The notes: a model not told the origin generated them from the letters alone. A DNA stretch of 58,517 nucleotides from an uncultured Clostridia bacterium (GCA_934636425.1 CAKUAV010000004.1:1-58517); one strand, 5' to 3'; positions 26,681 through 36,279 are shown, numbered from the stretch's first letter. Translations and numbers: made by a program.

Positions 26681-27250
26681 TCAAAGCGCGCTCAGGCGGT
26701 CGGCCACGGCGCGGGCCAGCGCGCGATAGCCCTCCTCGGTGAAGTGCGTGCCGTCCTGAGCGTGCCAGTCGGCGGGCATATCCCGCGAAACAGCGTACAG
26801 ATCGTCGATCAGCACGCCCTCCTCGGCCATAACCGCGCGGGCGGCGGCGTTATAGCGCTCGATCTCGCCGTTCCTGCGATAAAAGAGCGGATTCATGCGC
26901 TCCTCGATGACGAATGTGGTCAGCGCAAAGACGATCCTCGCATTCGGGAACACATTCTTCAGCCGGCGCGCAATGCGCCGAAGCGTCTGGGCGTATTCCG
27001 GCGCGGGGGTCTGCGCGTCCTCGCCCAGCACATGAAGCGCGTCCCACAGGCCGTTGTTCCAATGAACGACGTCGATCGCCTTGGGGTCGCAGTCGTGCCC
27101 GGCCCACTCGTGCAGATAGCGCAGCGTATAGCCCGCGAAGCGGGCGTTGTCCTCCGGCCAGTAAAGCTGCGCCGTGTCCGCCATGAGCTCGCGCACATAC
27201 TGGTCATAGCCGATGCGAATGGAGTCGCCGATCAGAAATATCCTCTTCAT
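26681..27250 (-). CDS. SGNH/GDSL-type hydrolase
   Basis: 189 residues with the nucleophile block IFLIGDSIRIGY, the Gly/Asn block HWNNGLWD and the catalytic DGTHFTEEGY (Asp-x-x-His). Such enzymes are small cytoplasmic or exported esterases acting on acyl esters, often on sugars. ATG at 27250 with GGAGGG ahead is chosen over 27271. The gene is monocistronic, with its own promoter divergent from the dehydrogenase operon. Confidence 0.85.
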   Translation of the reverse strand: MKRIFLIGDSIRIGYDQYVRELMADTAQLYWPEDNARFAGYTLRYLHEWAGHDCDPKAIDVVHWNNGLWDALHVLGEDAQTPAPEYAQTLRRIARRLKNVFPNARIVFALTTFVIEERMNPLFYRRNGEIERYNAAARAVMAEEGVLIDDLYAVSRDMPADWHAQDGTHFTEEGYRALARAVADRLSAL

Positions 27251-27295
27251 GACGAAAAAATCCCTCCTCACAGTCTTCCCGGCAATGCAGGAAGA

Positions 27296-27324
27296 AGTAT
27301 AACATATGTATGCAAAATTGTAAA
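27296..27324 (-). promoter_or_regulatory. Promoter of the SGNH hydrolase gene
   Basis: On the minus strand TTTACA (27324-27319), 17 bp, TATACT (27301-27296). Confidence 0.7.
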
Positions 27325-27381
27325 TACAGGGCTAAAAGTAAGCCCAATGCGCATTTCTTAATGAAAATCCGTCTTTTTTGA

Positions 27382-27410
27382 TTGACGAACCGCGACAAAA
27401 GGTCTAAAAT
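27382..27410 (+). promoter_or_regulatory. Promoter of the 2-oxoacid dehydrogenase operon
   Basis: TTGACG (27382-27387), 17-bp spacer, TAAAAT (27405-27410); expected start about 27417, followed by CAGGAGG and the start codon at 27449. Confidence 0.75.
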
Positions 27411-27448
27411 ACAATAAGGTGAAATTGTTATCGACAGGAGGATGCAAT

Positions 27449-28834
27449 ATGGCGACACCGGTCATTATGCCCCGTCAGGGTCAGTCGGTTGAAAGTTGTA
27501 TCATTACCAAATGGAACAAGCAGGTCGGCGACAGCGTTGCAGTCGGCGACATACTGTTCTCCTATGAAACGGACAAGGCTGCCTTCGATGAGGAAGCCAA
27601 GGAAGCCGGCACCGTGCTGGCCATCTTCTTCAGCGAGGGCGACGACGTGCCCTGCCTGACCAACGTCATGGTCATCGGCAAGGAGGGCGAGTCGTTCGCC
27701 GAGTTTGATCCGAACGGCGCTTCCGCTGCGCCCGAAACCCCCGCCGCGCCCGCTGCCGAAACCGCGAGCGCCGCGGCCGAAAATACCGAGGCCGAGGAAA
27801 TCGCTCAGCCCGTCGTTGTCGTGGGCGATATGCACATCTCCCCCCGCGCCCGCGCGCTGGCCGAGAAGAGCGGCGCCGATCTCTCGAAGGTCGTGCCCAC
27901 AGGCCCCGATGGCCGCGTCATCGCCCGCGACGTTCAGAAGCTGATTGACAATGGCCTCATCGTCACCGCCGCGGCCCGCGCCGGCTATCAGGGCGGCGTT
28001 GAGGGCACCGGTCTGGGCGGCCGCGTCTCCCTGCGCGATCTGGAAAAGAAGAGCGAGGCCGCGCCGGCTGCCGCCGCTCCCGCCCCTGCTCCCGCTCCCG
28101 CCGTGGCGCTGGGCGCGCCCGTGGACGACAGCTACACCGAGCCCATGAGCAACATCCGCAAGGTCATCGCCAAGGCGATGGTGACCTCTCTGTCCTCCAT
28201 GGCGCAGCTGACCCACAACATCAGCTACGACGCCACCGAGGTTCAGGCCGCCCGCAAGCTGTTCAAGGAAAAGGGCGAGAAGTTCGGCATGGAGAAGATC
28301 TCCATCAACGACATCATCATGTACGTCGTCGCCCGCACGCTGGCGATGCCCGAGCACAAGGCGCTCAACGCCAACCTGATCGACGACGGCAAGACAATGA
28401 AGTACTTCAAGGGCGTGCATCTGGGCATGGCGGTCGACACCGAGCGCGGCCTGATGGTGCCCACCATATTCAACGCCGACAAGATGACCCTGAAACAGCT
28501 CTCCGCCACCGCGAAGAAGCTGGCCAAGGAGTGCAAGGAGGGCAAGATCAGCCCCGACTATCTGCGCGGCGCGTCCTTCACCGTCTCCAACATAGGCTCT
28601 CTGGGCATCGAGTCCTTCACGCCCGTCGTCAACCCGCCGCAGACCGGCATACTGGGCGTGTGCGCCATCACCAACGGCGTGCGCGTCGAGGGCGGCGAGA
28701 TCAAGGTCTATCCCAAGATGAACCTGTCCCTGTCCTACGACCATCGCGCCATGGACGGCACCCCGGCCTCGAAGTTCCTGGTTGACCTCAAGAACAACCT
28801 GGAAGCCTTCACGCTGATGCTGGCTCAGGGCTAA
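27449..28834 (+). CDS. 2-oxoacid dehydrogenase complex E2, dihydrolipoamide acyltransferase
   Basis: 461 residues. The N-terminal lipoyl domain carries the modified Lys in SYETDKAAFDEE near residue 43. An Ala/Pro/Glu linker follows, then a peripheral-subunit-binding domain (ISPRARALAEKSGADLS...GPDGRVIARDV), a second stretch resembling one (TAAARAGYQGG...GTGLGGRVSLRDLEKK), another flexible linker and the catalytic domain with SYDHRAMDGTPASKF (His-x-x-x-Asp-Gly). It transfers the acyl group to CoA. ATG at 27449 follows CAGGAGG. First gene of an operon in the uncommon order E2-E3-E1. Confidence 0.93.
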   Translation: MATPVIMPRQGQSVESCIITKWNKQVGDSVAVGDILFSYETDKAAFDEEAKEAGTVLAIFFSEGDDVPCLTNVMVIGKEGESFAEFDPNGASAAPETPAAPAAETASAAAENTEAEEIAQPVVVVGDMHISPRARALAEKSGADLSKVVPTGPDGRVIARDVQKLIDNGLIVTAAARAGYQGGVEGTGLGGRVSLRDLEKKSEAAPAAAAPAPAPAPAVALGAPVDDSYTEPMSNIRKVIAKAMVTSLSSMAQLTHNISYDATEVQAARKLFKEKGEKFGMEKISINDIIMYVVARTLAMPEHKALNANLIDDGKTMKYFKGVHLGMAVDTERGLMVPTIFNADKMTLKQLSATAKKLAKECKEGKISPDYLRGASFTVSNIGSLGIESFTPVVNPPQTGILGVCAITNGVRVEGGEIKVYPKMNLSLSYDHRAMDGTPASKFLVDLKNNLEAFTLMLAQG

Positions 28835-28941
28835 GCTCATCGTTCTTTCGGCGGAAAACGGGGCGTTCTTTCCCGCTTTCCGCCGTCTGACTGCCCGTCA
28901 GAAACGCTCTTATAACGCTTATTGAAAGAAGGAACCTGCCA

Positions 28942-30309
28942 ATGTTTGATCTGATCGTCATCGGCGGCGGCCCCGCCGGCTATCTGGCCGCCGAGCGCGC
29001 CGGCCACGCGGGTCTCAAGGTCGTCCTGTTCGAGAAAAACTCGCTGGGCGGCGTGTGCCTGAACGAGGGCTGCATTCCCTCCAAGGCGCTGCTCAACTCC
29101 GCCAAGCTCTATGAGCACGCGCTCCATTCCGAAAAGTACGGCGTGACCGTCGAGGGCGCGAAGCTCGACCAGAAGGCCGTGGTCGCGCGCCGCGGCAAGG
29201 TCGTCAAGACGCTGGTCTCCGGCGTGGGCGCGAAGATGAAGGGCGCGGGCGTGACCGTCGTCAAGGAAAACGCCGTCATCAAGGGCCGCGTGGAAGGCGG
29301 CTTCTGCGTGACCGCCGGCGATAAGGACTACGAGGGCGCGAAGATGATCATCTGCTCCGGCTCCTCCGCGGTCGTTCCGCCCATCCCCGGCGTGCGCGAG
29401 AACATCGGCGGCTTTGTCGTCACCAACCGCGAGGTGCTCGAGCTGCCCGAGGTGCCGAAGAACTTCGTCGTCATCGGCGGCGGCGTCATCGGCCTCGAGA
29501 TGGTCGCCTATTACGCCACCGCGGGCGCGAAGGTCACCGTGGTCGAGATGCTCGATCACATCGCCGGCCCGACCGACCGCGAGATCAGCGCAATGCTCCA
29601 GAAGGAGCTGGAAAAGAAGGGCGTTACCTTCCTGCTGAGCCACAAGTGCCTGGCCGTCGAAGAGGGCAAGGTCATCGCCGAAGCGCCCGACGGCAACAAG
29701 GTCGAAATTCCCGCCGACAAGGTGCTGCTCTCCATCGGCCGCCGCGCCAACATTCAGGGCATCGGCCTTGAGAACATCGGCGTTGAGACCAACCGCGCCG
29801 GCATCATCGTGGACGCGCAGGGCCGCACCAACATCGACGGCGTGTTCGCCGCGGGCGACTGCAACGGCCACGTCATGCTGGCCCACACCGCCTACCGCGA
29901 GGCCGAGGTGTGCGTCAACACCATCCTGGGCAAGAAGGACGTCATGCGCTATCACGCCAACCCGTCCGTCATATACACCCAGCCCGAAATCGCCGCGTGC
30001 GGCCTGACCGAGGAAGAGGCCAGGGCGCAGGGCGTCGATTACGAAGTCAAGAAGCTGTCCATGCGCTATTCCGGCCGCTTTGTGGCCGAGAACGAGGGCG
30101 GCGACGGCCTGTGCAAGATCCTTGTGGACAAGAAGCACCGCAACATCATCGGCGTGCACATGATCGGCAATTACAGCTCTGAGATCATCTGGGGCGCGGC
30201 CGAAATGATCGAATTGGAGCTGCGCGTCAAGGATGCGAAGGAAATCATATTCCCGCATCCCACCGTGAGCGAAATCATCCGCGAGACGCTGTGGGAGTTT
30301 AACGACTGA
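28942..30309 (+). CDS. lpdA: Dihydrolipoyl dehydrogenase (E3)
   Basis: 455 residues. The FAD-binding IVIGGGPAGYLAAERAGHAG, the redox-active disulfide GGVCLNEGCIPSKALL, the NAD-binding VVIGGGVIGLEMVAYY, FAAGDCNG and the C-terminal HPTVSE motif with the catalytic His are all present. It reoxidises the lipoyl group of the E2 component with NAD. No extra lipoyl domain is attached. It lies between E2 and the fused E1, about 100 bases from each. Confidence 0.96.
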   Translation: MFDLIVIGGGPAGYLAAERAGHAGLKVVLFEKNSLGGVCLNEGCIPSKALLNSAKLYEHALHSEKYGVTVEGAKLDQKAVVARRGKVVKTLVSGVGAKMKGAGVTVVKENAVIKGRVEGGFCVTAGDKDYEGAKMIICSGSSAVVPPIPGVRENIGGFVVTNREVLELPEVPKNFVVIGGGVIGLEMVAYYATAGAKVTVVEMLDHIAGPTDREISAMLQKELEKKGVTFLLSHKCLAVEEGKVIAEAPDGNKVEIPADKVLLSIGRRANIQGIGLENIGVETNRAGIIVDAQGRTNIDGVFAAGDCNGHVMLAHTAYREAEVCVNTILGKKDVMRYHANPSVIYTQPEIAACGLTEEEARAQGVDYEVKKLSMRYSGRFVAENEGGDGLCKILVDKKHRNIIGVHMIGNYSSEIIWGAAEMIELELRVKDAKEIIFPHPTVSEIIRETLWEFND

Positions 30310-30402
30310 TTTTAGCGCCTGATTGGGAAACGCGGCGCGGAGCGCAGACCGTTTCGCGCCGGCTGATATTTGCAAGGATAAAGGAAAAGGAGTGACCTTC
30401 CC

Positions 30403-32871
30403 ATGCCCAAGTCCCTTTACATCGATCCGGAAGTCGTCCGCAAGAGCGGAAAAATCACTTTCGAAGACATCCCGATGAACGTCTATCAGAAGACGGTCAA
30501 GGACGAGGTCGGCAACTTCACCAAGGAGCAGCTGGTCAACATCTACCGCGACATGCTGACTCTGCGCGAGTTCGAGACCATGATCAACCTGATCAAGACC
30601 ACCGGCGAATATGAGGGCGTGGCCTACAACCATCCCGGCCCCGCTCACCTGTCCATGGGTCAGGAAGCCGCGGCCGTCGGCCAGGCGTTCCATCTGACCG
30701 CCGACGACTTCATATTCGGCTCTCACCGCGGCCATTCCGACATCCTGGCCAAGGGTCTGTCGGCCATTGAAAAGCTGTCTGACGACGAGCTGATGGACAT
30801 CATGAAGAACTTCCTGGACGGCAAGACACTCGCCGTCGTCGAGAAGCAGCCCCATGACACCATCAAGGATCTGGCCATCGACTTCCTGCTCTACGGCGCC
30901 ATGGCCGAGATATTCGCCCGCGAGACCGGCTTCAACCGCGGTCTGGGCGGCTCCATGCACACATTCTTCACCCCCTTCGGCATCTATCCCAACAACGCCA
31001 TCGTCGGCGGCAGCGGCACCATCGCCATGGGCGCGGCGCTGTATAAGAGAGTCAACCGCAAGAAGGGCATCGTCATCGCCAACATCGGCGACGGCGCGCT
31101 CGGCCGCGGCCCGGTTCTCGAGGCGCTCAACATGGCCGGCATGGGTCAGCTGAACACCCTCTGGGAGGACGACATGAAGGGCGGATTGCCGGTGCTCTTC
31201 AATATCGTCAACAACCAGTACGCCATGGGCGGCCAGACCGTCGGCGAGACCATGGGCTACGACGCCCCCGCGCGCATGGGCGCCGGCTTCAATCCGAACC
31301 AGATGCACGCCGAGCGCGTGGACGGCTACAATCCGCTGGCCGTCATCGAGGCCTATGGCCGCAAGAAGGAACTGCTGCTCAAGGGCGAAGGCCCCGTGCT
31401 GCTCGACGTGCTGACCTACCGCTATGCCGGCCACAGCCCGTCTGACGCTTCCTCCTACCGCACCAAGGAAGAAATGGCGGCCTGGGAAGCCATCGATCCC
31501 CTCAACACCTACCGCGCCCAGCTGATCGAAGCCGGCGTGGCCACCGCCGAGGAGTGCGACGCCATCAAGGCGCACGTCAAGGCGACCAACCTGCGCAACT
31601 TCAAGCTGGCCATCGACGACAGCCTGTCCCCGCGCATGAACCTCGACAAGAACCCCGACGAGATCGCGGATCTGATGTTCTCCAACGGCCACGTCGAGGC
31701 GTTCTCCGACGCCAAGCCGGACGTGCTGATGCCCCTCGAGGAGAACCCGCGCGTTCAGGCCATCGCCAAGAAGGAGCGCTGGGGCTTCGACGCGAACGGC
31801 AAGCCCGTCTCCAAGAACAAGGTCTATCAGCTGCGCGACGGCCTGTTCGAGGCCATTGCCGACCGCTTCTACAAGGATCCCACCATGGTCGCCTATGGCG
31901 AAGAGAACCGCGACTGGGGCGGCGCGTTCGCCGTCTATCGCGGCCTGACCGAGGCTCTGCCCTATCATCGCCTGTTCAACGCGCCCATCAGCGAATCCGC
32001 CATCGTCGGCAGCGCCGTCGGCTATGCCATGGCGGGCGGCCGCGCGCTGGTCGAGCTGATGTACTGCGACTTCCTGGGCTGCGCCGGCGACGAGGTGTTC
32101 AACCAGATGGCCAAGTGGCAGGCCATGTCCGCCGACATCATCAAGATGCCCGTCGTGCTGCGCGTGTCCGTCGGCTCCAAGTACGGCGCACAGCATTCTC
32201 AGGACTGGACGGCGCTGGTCGCCCACATCCCGGGACTGAAGGCCGCCTTCCCGACCACTCCCTACGACGCGAAGGGCATGCTGGCCGCCGCTCTGGCGGG
32301 CACCGATCCGGTCATATTCTTCGAGTCTCAGCGCATTTACGACGTCGGCGAGCAGTTCCATGAGGGCGGCGTGCCGGCCGAGTACTACGAGATCCCCTTC
32401 GGCAAGGCCGACATCAAGCGCGCCGGCAAGGACATCACCATACTGACATTCGGCGCCGTGATGTACCGCGCCCTGAAGGCCGCCGACGAGCTGAAGGAGA
32501 AGTACGGCATGGAGGCCGAGGTTATCGACGCGCGCTCTCTGGTGCCGTTCGACTATGACACCGTGCTCGAATCGGTCAAGAAGACCGGCCGTCTGGTCAT
32601 CGTGACCGACGCGTGCGAGCGCGGCTCCTTCGCCAGCGAAGTGGCGCGCCAGATCACCGAGATGGCGTTCGATTATCTCGACGCCGCGCCCACCGTGGTC
32701 GCCTCCCGCAACTGGATCACCCCCGCTCACGAGCTGGAGGAAGCCTTCTTCCCGCAGCCCAGCTGGATACTCGACGCGATCGACGCGAAGATCGTCCCGC
32801 TCAAGGGCCATGTGCGCACCACCAACCAGGCGCTCAACGAGAAGCTGCGCAACGAGCGCCGCGGCGTGTAA
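30403..32871 (+). CDS. Fused alpha-beta E1 component of a 2-oxoacid (pyruvate or acetoin type) dehydrogenase
   Basis: 822 residues. The first half is E1-alpha-like: HLSMGQEAAAVG, GSHRGHSDILAKG, and the thiamine diphosphate motif IGDGALGRG...NNQYAMGG. The second half, from about residue 470, is E1-beta-like with MVAYGEENRDWGG (conserved Glu), FNAPISESAIVGSAVGYAMAGG, VVLRVSVGSKYG and the C-terminal transketolase domain. E1 decarboxylates the keto substrate and reductively acylates the lipoyl group of E2. Alpha and beta are usually separate genes, so this is a fusion. The exact substrate cannot be read from sequence. Confidence 0.9.
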   Translation: MPKSLYIDPEVVRKSGKITFEDIPMNVYQKTVKDEVGNFTKEQLVNIYRDMLTLREFETMINLIKTTGEYEGVAYNHPGPAHLSMGQEAAAVGQAFHLTADDFIFGSHRGHSDILAKGLSAIEKLSDDELMDIMKNFLDGKTLAVVEKQPHDTIKDLAIDFLLYGAMAEIFARETGFNRGLGGSMHTFFTPFGIYPNNAIVGGSGTIAMGAALYKRVNRKKGIVIANIGDGALGRGPVLEALNMAGMGQLNTLWEDDMKGGLPVLFNIVNNQYAMGGQTVGETMGYDAPARMGAGFNPNQMHAERVDGYNPLAVIEAYGRKKELLLKGEGPVLLDVLTYRYAGHSPSDASSYRTKEEMAAWEAIDPLNTYRAQLIEAGVATAEECDAIKAHVKATNLRNFKLAIDDSLSPRMNLDKNPDEIADLMFSNGHVEAFSDAKPDVLMPLEENPRVQAIAKKERWGFDANGKPVSKNKVYQLRDGLFEAIADRFYKDPTMVAYGEENRDWGGAFAVYRGLTEALPYHRLFNAPISESAIVGSAVGYAMAGGRALVELMYCDFLGCAGDEVFNQMAKWQAMSADIIKMPVVLRVSVGSKYGAQHSQDWTALVAHIPGLKAAFPTTPYDAKGMLAAALAGTDPVIFFESQRIYDVGEQFHEGGVPAEYYEIPFGKADIKRAGKDITILTFGAVMYRALKAADELKEKYGMEAEVIDARSLVPFDYDTVLESVKKTGRLVIVTDACERGSFASEVARQITEMAFDYLDAAPTVVASRNWITPAHELEEAFFPQPSWILDAIDAKIVPLKGHVRTTNQALNEKLRNERRGV

Positions 32872-32898
32872 TTCTCTCCATCGCATGATATAAAGATC

Positions 32899-32931
32899 GC
32901 CGTCCTCTGCATCGCGGGGGACGGCATTTTT
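32899..32931 (+). terminator. Terminator of the dehydrogenase operon
   Basis: GCCGTCC pairs with GGACGGC, followed by ATTTTTG, 28 bases after the E1 stop. Confidence 0.85.
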
Positions 32932-32986
32932 GCGCGCGCAATGAGCAGTTCGGACGACCGCTCCAATTCGCTATTTCAGAACAAAT

Positions 32987-33029
32987 CGCCGCCTTTTCAC
33001 AAAATCAGCACGAAAGGCGGCGGTTTTTT
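32987..33029 (+). terminator. Second hairpin terminator, possibly bidirectional
   Basis: CGCCGCCTTT pairs with AAAGGCGGCG (10 bp) and is followed by GTTTTTTC on the plus strand. Read on the minus strand it is followed by ATTTGTTC and could also end the acetyltransferase gene at 33035. Confidence 0.75.
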
Positions 33030-33034
33030 CATTT

Positions 33035-33562
33035 TCAGTAAACGTCCTTCATCACGACGGCGCGCAGATAGTCGTTGAACGCATCGTACTGCGCCCGGTC
33101 GATGGGCGCGGGCGCGGACATAACCACCAGCGCATGTCCCTTGCAATCCGCATGATAGGCCGGGTGAACGTGCGGATAGGGATTGGCCTGAAAGTGCGCG
33201 CGCTCGTAAAAGCCCCTGCGCCGGATGGAAATTTCGTCGACGGGCGGATCGATCTCCAGTATGACCGTCTTGCCCTCAGCGCCCAGCAGCTCGAGCGCGC
33301 GGGAGCCGTAGCGGCGGCCGCGCTTGTCCGGCTCGATGCAGAAATGCTCGACATAGATGAAATCATCCGTCTCCCAGCATAGCAGCAGCCCGACGAATTC
33401 ATCGCCGTCATAGATCAGATTGAACCGATAGTCGCTGTGCGCGAGAATCGCCGCCTGAGACGCGGCCTCGCGCTGCTCATGGCGGGGAAAGCTCTTCCCG
33501 TACAGCGCACGCGCCGCCTCATAGCGCGGGTCATGGCAGTCGGTCAGTCGTTCAAAGCGCAT
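33035..33562 (-). CDS. GNAT-family N-acetyltransferase
   Basis: 175 residues. The acetyl-CoA binding motif A is FCIEPDKRGRRYGSRALELL, preceded by VGLLLCWETDDFIYVEH. The order and spacing are those of a single GNAT domain. Substrate unknown. The start codon is preceded by AAAGGAGGATAG. Monocistronic, between the dehydrogenase operon and the MFS gene. Confidence 0.88.
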   Translation of the reverse strand: MRFERLTDCHDPRYEAARALYGKSFPRHEQREAASQAAILAHSDYRFNLIYDGDEFVGLLLCWETDDFIYVEHFCIEPDKRGRRYGSRALELLGAEGKTVILEIDPPVDEISIRRRGFYERAHFQANPYPHVHPAYHADCKGHALVVMSAPAPIDRAQYDAFNDYLRAVVMKDVY

Positions 33563-33582
33563 GATTCTATCCTCCTTTGAAT

Positions 33583-33618
33583 AGAAAACGGAGCGCGTCC
33601 CCCTGCGGACAGCGCCCC
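33583..33618 (-). terminator. Terminator after the MFS transporter gene
   Basis: On the minus strand GGGGCGCTGTCC pairs imperfectly with GGGGACGCGCTCC, followed by GTTTTC. Confidence 0.65.
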
Positions 33619-33634
33619 TTCACAAACGATTCCG

Positions 33635-34810
33635 TCAGACCTCGCTCTTGCCGTTGAGCGGCTTCATGGCCAGATAGCGCGGCACGAACGCAATCAGCCC
33701 GACGCCGGCCACGATCGCCATCAGCAGAAAGCCCTTCTGCACGCTGCCCATCGCGTCGGCCACAAGACCGCCGCCCAGTATGCCGAACACGCGCGCGATG
33801 CCGAAGCCCACCACCGAGATGAGCATCTGGCCGCTGGCCTTCAGCTCGTCCGGTATGGTCGCGCTGACGTATTTGGCCATGCTCACCGTCATCACGATGA
33901 AGCCCCAGCCGTGCAGCAGCTGGCTGGCCATGACGGCATAGACATTGTGGCAGGTTCCCAGAATGATCCATCTCAGCGTGAGCGCGATTGCAGAGACGCT
34001 CAGGAGCTTGCCCGCGCCCAGCTTTTCAAACAGCCTGTCGGCATTGAGCAGAAAGGGAATCTCGCTCATGGCCGACATGAAATAGCACAGGCCCAAGAGG
34101 CGGCTGCTCCCGCCCGGCATCGCGGTGAAATAGATCGAAAAGAAGCTGTAGAAATAGCCCATCGTCAGCTGGAGCAGCATGAGCAGTACGAGCAGCCCCG
34201 GCATATGCCTCATTTTGAGTTTGGCCGTCATGTTCATTTTGCGGCCGGTCGCGGACTGATGTCCCGCGGTCTGCGGCAGGACGCGCGTGGAGGCGAGCAC
34301 CATCATCAGCATGATCGCCGTCATATAGACCACGAGGTTCATGCGATCGGGCGTGAGAATCAGCCCCCATATGAGATTGGTCAGCGCAAAGGAGATCGTG
34401 CCCATCATGCGCAGCGGCCCGAAGGCGTGATTTTCCGGACTGAGCGCCTCCAGCACAATGGAATCGCCCATCGGCTGAATGGACGTATATGTCGCTGAGA
34501 AGAATATGCTCATCGGCAGCAGCCACCAGAATGAATCCGACACGCGATAGAGCAGCACCAGCGCCGCCGAGGCGATGATGAGAACGCTCAGCACGCGGTT
34601 TCGGCTCCTGGCGCGATCGCCCACTGTGCCCCACAGCGGCTGTGCAAAGATCGAAACGAGCGGCGTGAACGCCAATATGACGCTCAGCATCGCCGTGCTC
34701 ATGCCGGTCGCCTCGAAATATTTGCTGGCATAGCCCTGATAGATGCCGTTGGCCATATAGTACATGCCCAGAAACCAGCCGTACCGCCACGGATAATTCT
34801 TCGTTTTCAT
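33635..34810 (-). CDS. MFS transporter (MFS_1-like/phenylpropionate permease-like)
   Basis: 391 residues with about twelve hydrophobic segments. The start (WFLGMYYMANGIYQGYASKYFEATGM) and PLWGTVGDRARSRNRVL (the loop 2-3 Asp-Arg motif) are typical of the MFS_1-like subfamily that includes phenylpropionate and nucleoside or sugar permeases. ATG at 34810 follows GAAAGGGG. It is divergent from the solute-binding-like gene at 34933. Substrate unknown. Confidence 0.82.
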   Translation of the reverse strand: MKTKNYPWRYGWFLGMYYMANGIYQGYASKYFEATGMSTAMLSVILAFTPLVSIFAQPLWGTVGDRARSRNRVLSVLIIASAALVLLYRVSDSFWWLLPMSIFFSATYTSIQPMGDSIVLEALSPENHAFGPLRMMGTISFALTNLIWGLILTPDRMNLVVYMTAIMLMMVLASTRVLPQTAGHQSATGRKMNMTAKLKMRHMPGLLVLLMLLQLTMGYFYSFFSIYFTAMPGGSSRLLGLCYFMSAMSEIPFLLNADRLFEKLGAGKLLSVSAIALTLRWIILGTCHNVYAVMASQLLHGWGFIVMTVSMAKYVSATIPDELKASGQMLISVVGFGIARVFGILGGGLVADAMGSVQKGFLLMAIVAGVGLIAFVPRYLAMKPLNGKSEV

Positions 34811-34932
34811 GCCGCCGCCCCTTTCGCCGCCTGTCATACCGTGCCATTGTAGCAGAATATTGTTGATTTTGAAAGCGTAATGCCGCAAGGCCGCGCAAAT
34901 TGCCTTCAAACCGTAAAGGGAGATGATGCGCC

Positions 34933-36216
34933 ATGAAGCATCTGTATCGCCCCATCGCCTGGCTGCTGCTCTGCGCCGCCGCCGCGCTGATGCTGCTCTG
35001 TCCCGCGGGAAACGTCGATCAAAGGCGCGAGGCCGCCATCCGCGCGCGCTACGGCGGCTTTTCCGGCGTGCTGCGCCTGTGGACGTGCGAGGCGCTGAGC
35101 CCTCTCTCCGGCTGGCTGAACGGCCGCATCGCCGCGTTTGAAAAGAGACACGGCGGCGTGTATATACAGCTCACCGAGGTGGACGAAGCCGCGCTCAGGG
35201 ATTTCGCTTCCGGCCGTGTCAATCCGCCGGATATGCTGCTCTTCCCGCCCGGAATGATCGAGGAGACGACCTTTCTCGCGCCGCTCGAGGGCGATTATGC
35301 CCTGCGCGCGGGGCTGGAGCGCGTCGGCGCGCTCGACGAAGCGCGCTATGCGCTGCCCATAGCGATGGACACATACGGCGTCGCCTATAACCGCGCGCTG
35401 CTCGGCGCGCTGCCCGCCGACTGGAGCGCGCTTTCCGAGCGCCCCGCCGCGTCGAAATCATTCAAGAAGCAGGCTGAGTCCCATTGGCTGAACTGGCCGC
35501 GCGACACGGACACGCAGAGCTGGTCGGCCGCGCTGATCGCGCTCTTTTCCGGCGCGGTGAACAGCGAAGCGACGCGTCAGCGCGCGCCGGCCGGAGAAGG
35601 GCTCGACCTCGGCCTGAGCCTGCCGCCCGATCCGACTCAAGCGCCGAGCGACGCCCCGCGCGCCGACAAGCTCATTGAAAACCGCCTGCCGAATGTTCTC
35701 CCGGACAGTTTTCGCCGCGACGCGTCGGTTTATGCGCCGTTTGCGCGCGCGTCGCTCGCGGCCATGCCGGTCACGCAGCGCGAGATTCGCCGCCTGACGG
35801 CGCTCTCGGACAGCGGCAAAGCGCCGGACTGGGCCGTCGGCGCGCCGGGCGCGGCGTTCACCGATCAGATCGCGCTCATTGCCGTGACCGACTGCGCGCG
35901 CACGGCGCTTTCCGAACGGCAGGCGCTCTGCCGCGAGTTCGCCGCATTTCTGCTCACGGAGGACGCGCAGCAGGCGCTGAGTACGGCGCGCGCACTGCCC
36001 GTGATCGACACGCCGCCGCTCTACGCCGGCGAGAACGGCCTGAGCGCGCTGGAAAGCGGCCTGAGCGGCAAAACGATCGCCGCGCCGCCCGCCTTTGACA
36101 ACGCATGGCGGGAACGCGCCGCCGCGCTGGCCGACCGAATGGTCGCGGGAGATATCACCCCGCAGGCAGCATGGGACGCGCTGAAGGACACGCTGAATGC
36201 AGGCGGCGCGCCATGA
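34933..36216 (+). CDS. Extracellular solute-binding-like protein, orphan
   Basis: 427 residues. A short charged N-terminus followed by WLLLCAAAALMLLCPAGN is a signal peptide or membrane anchor; a clear lipobox is not seen. The mature part has the outline of a family 1 sugar-binding protein: LRLWTCEALSPLSGWLNGRIAAFEKRHGGVYIQL, then PPDMLLFPPGMIEE, DTYGVAYNRALL, and a C-terminal DAWDAL-type helix. No ABC permease or ATPase gene is adjacent, so it may work with distant partners or have another role. Confidence 0.65.
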   Translation: MKHLYRPIAWLLLCAAAALMLLCPAGNVDQRREAAIRARYGGFSGVLRLWTCEALSPLSGWLNGRIAAFEKRHGGVYIQLTEVDEAALRDFASGRVNPPDMLLFPPGMIEETTFLAPLEGDYALRAGLERVGALDEARYALPIAMDTYGVAYNRALLGALPADWSALSERPAASKSFKKQAESHWLNWPRDTDTQSWSAALIALFSGAVNSEATRQRAPAGEGLDLGLSLPPDPTQAPSDAPRADKLIENRLPNVLPDSFRRDASVYAPFARASLAAMPVTQREIRRLTALSDSGKAPDWAVGAPGAAFTDQIALIAVTDCARTALSERQALCREFAAFLLTEDAQQALSTARALPVIDTPPLYAGENGLSALESGLSGKTIAAPPAFDNAWRERAAALADRMVAGDITPQAAWDALKDTLNAGGAP

Positions 36217-36279
36217 ATGAAAGCAGCCCGCAATGAACCGCCGCGTTTCAACCGCCACGCCAATGCCCACGCCGAATGA

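Noticed and set aside
28837..32886. A 1349-codon minus-strand reading frame opposite the E3 and E1 genes, and similar long antisense frames (3936-6359, 8696-10168, 25110-26678, 40892-42712)
   Set aside because: They are antisense to genes with complete catalytic motifs and arise from high-GC codon use; none matches a family or has a plausible start.
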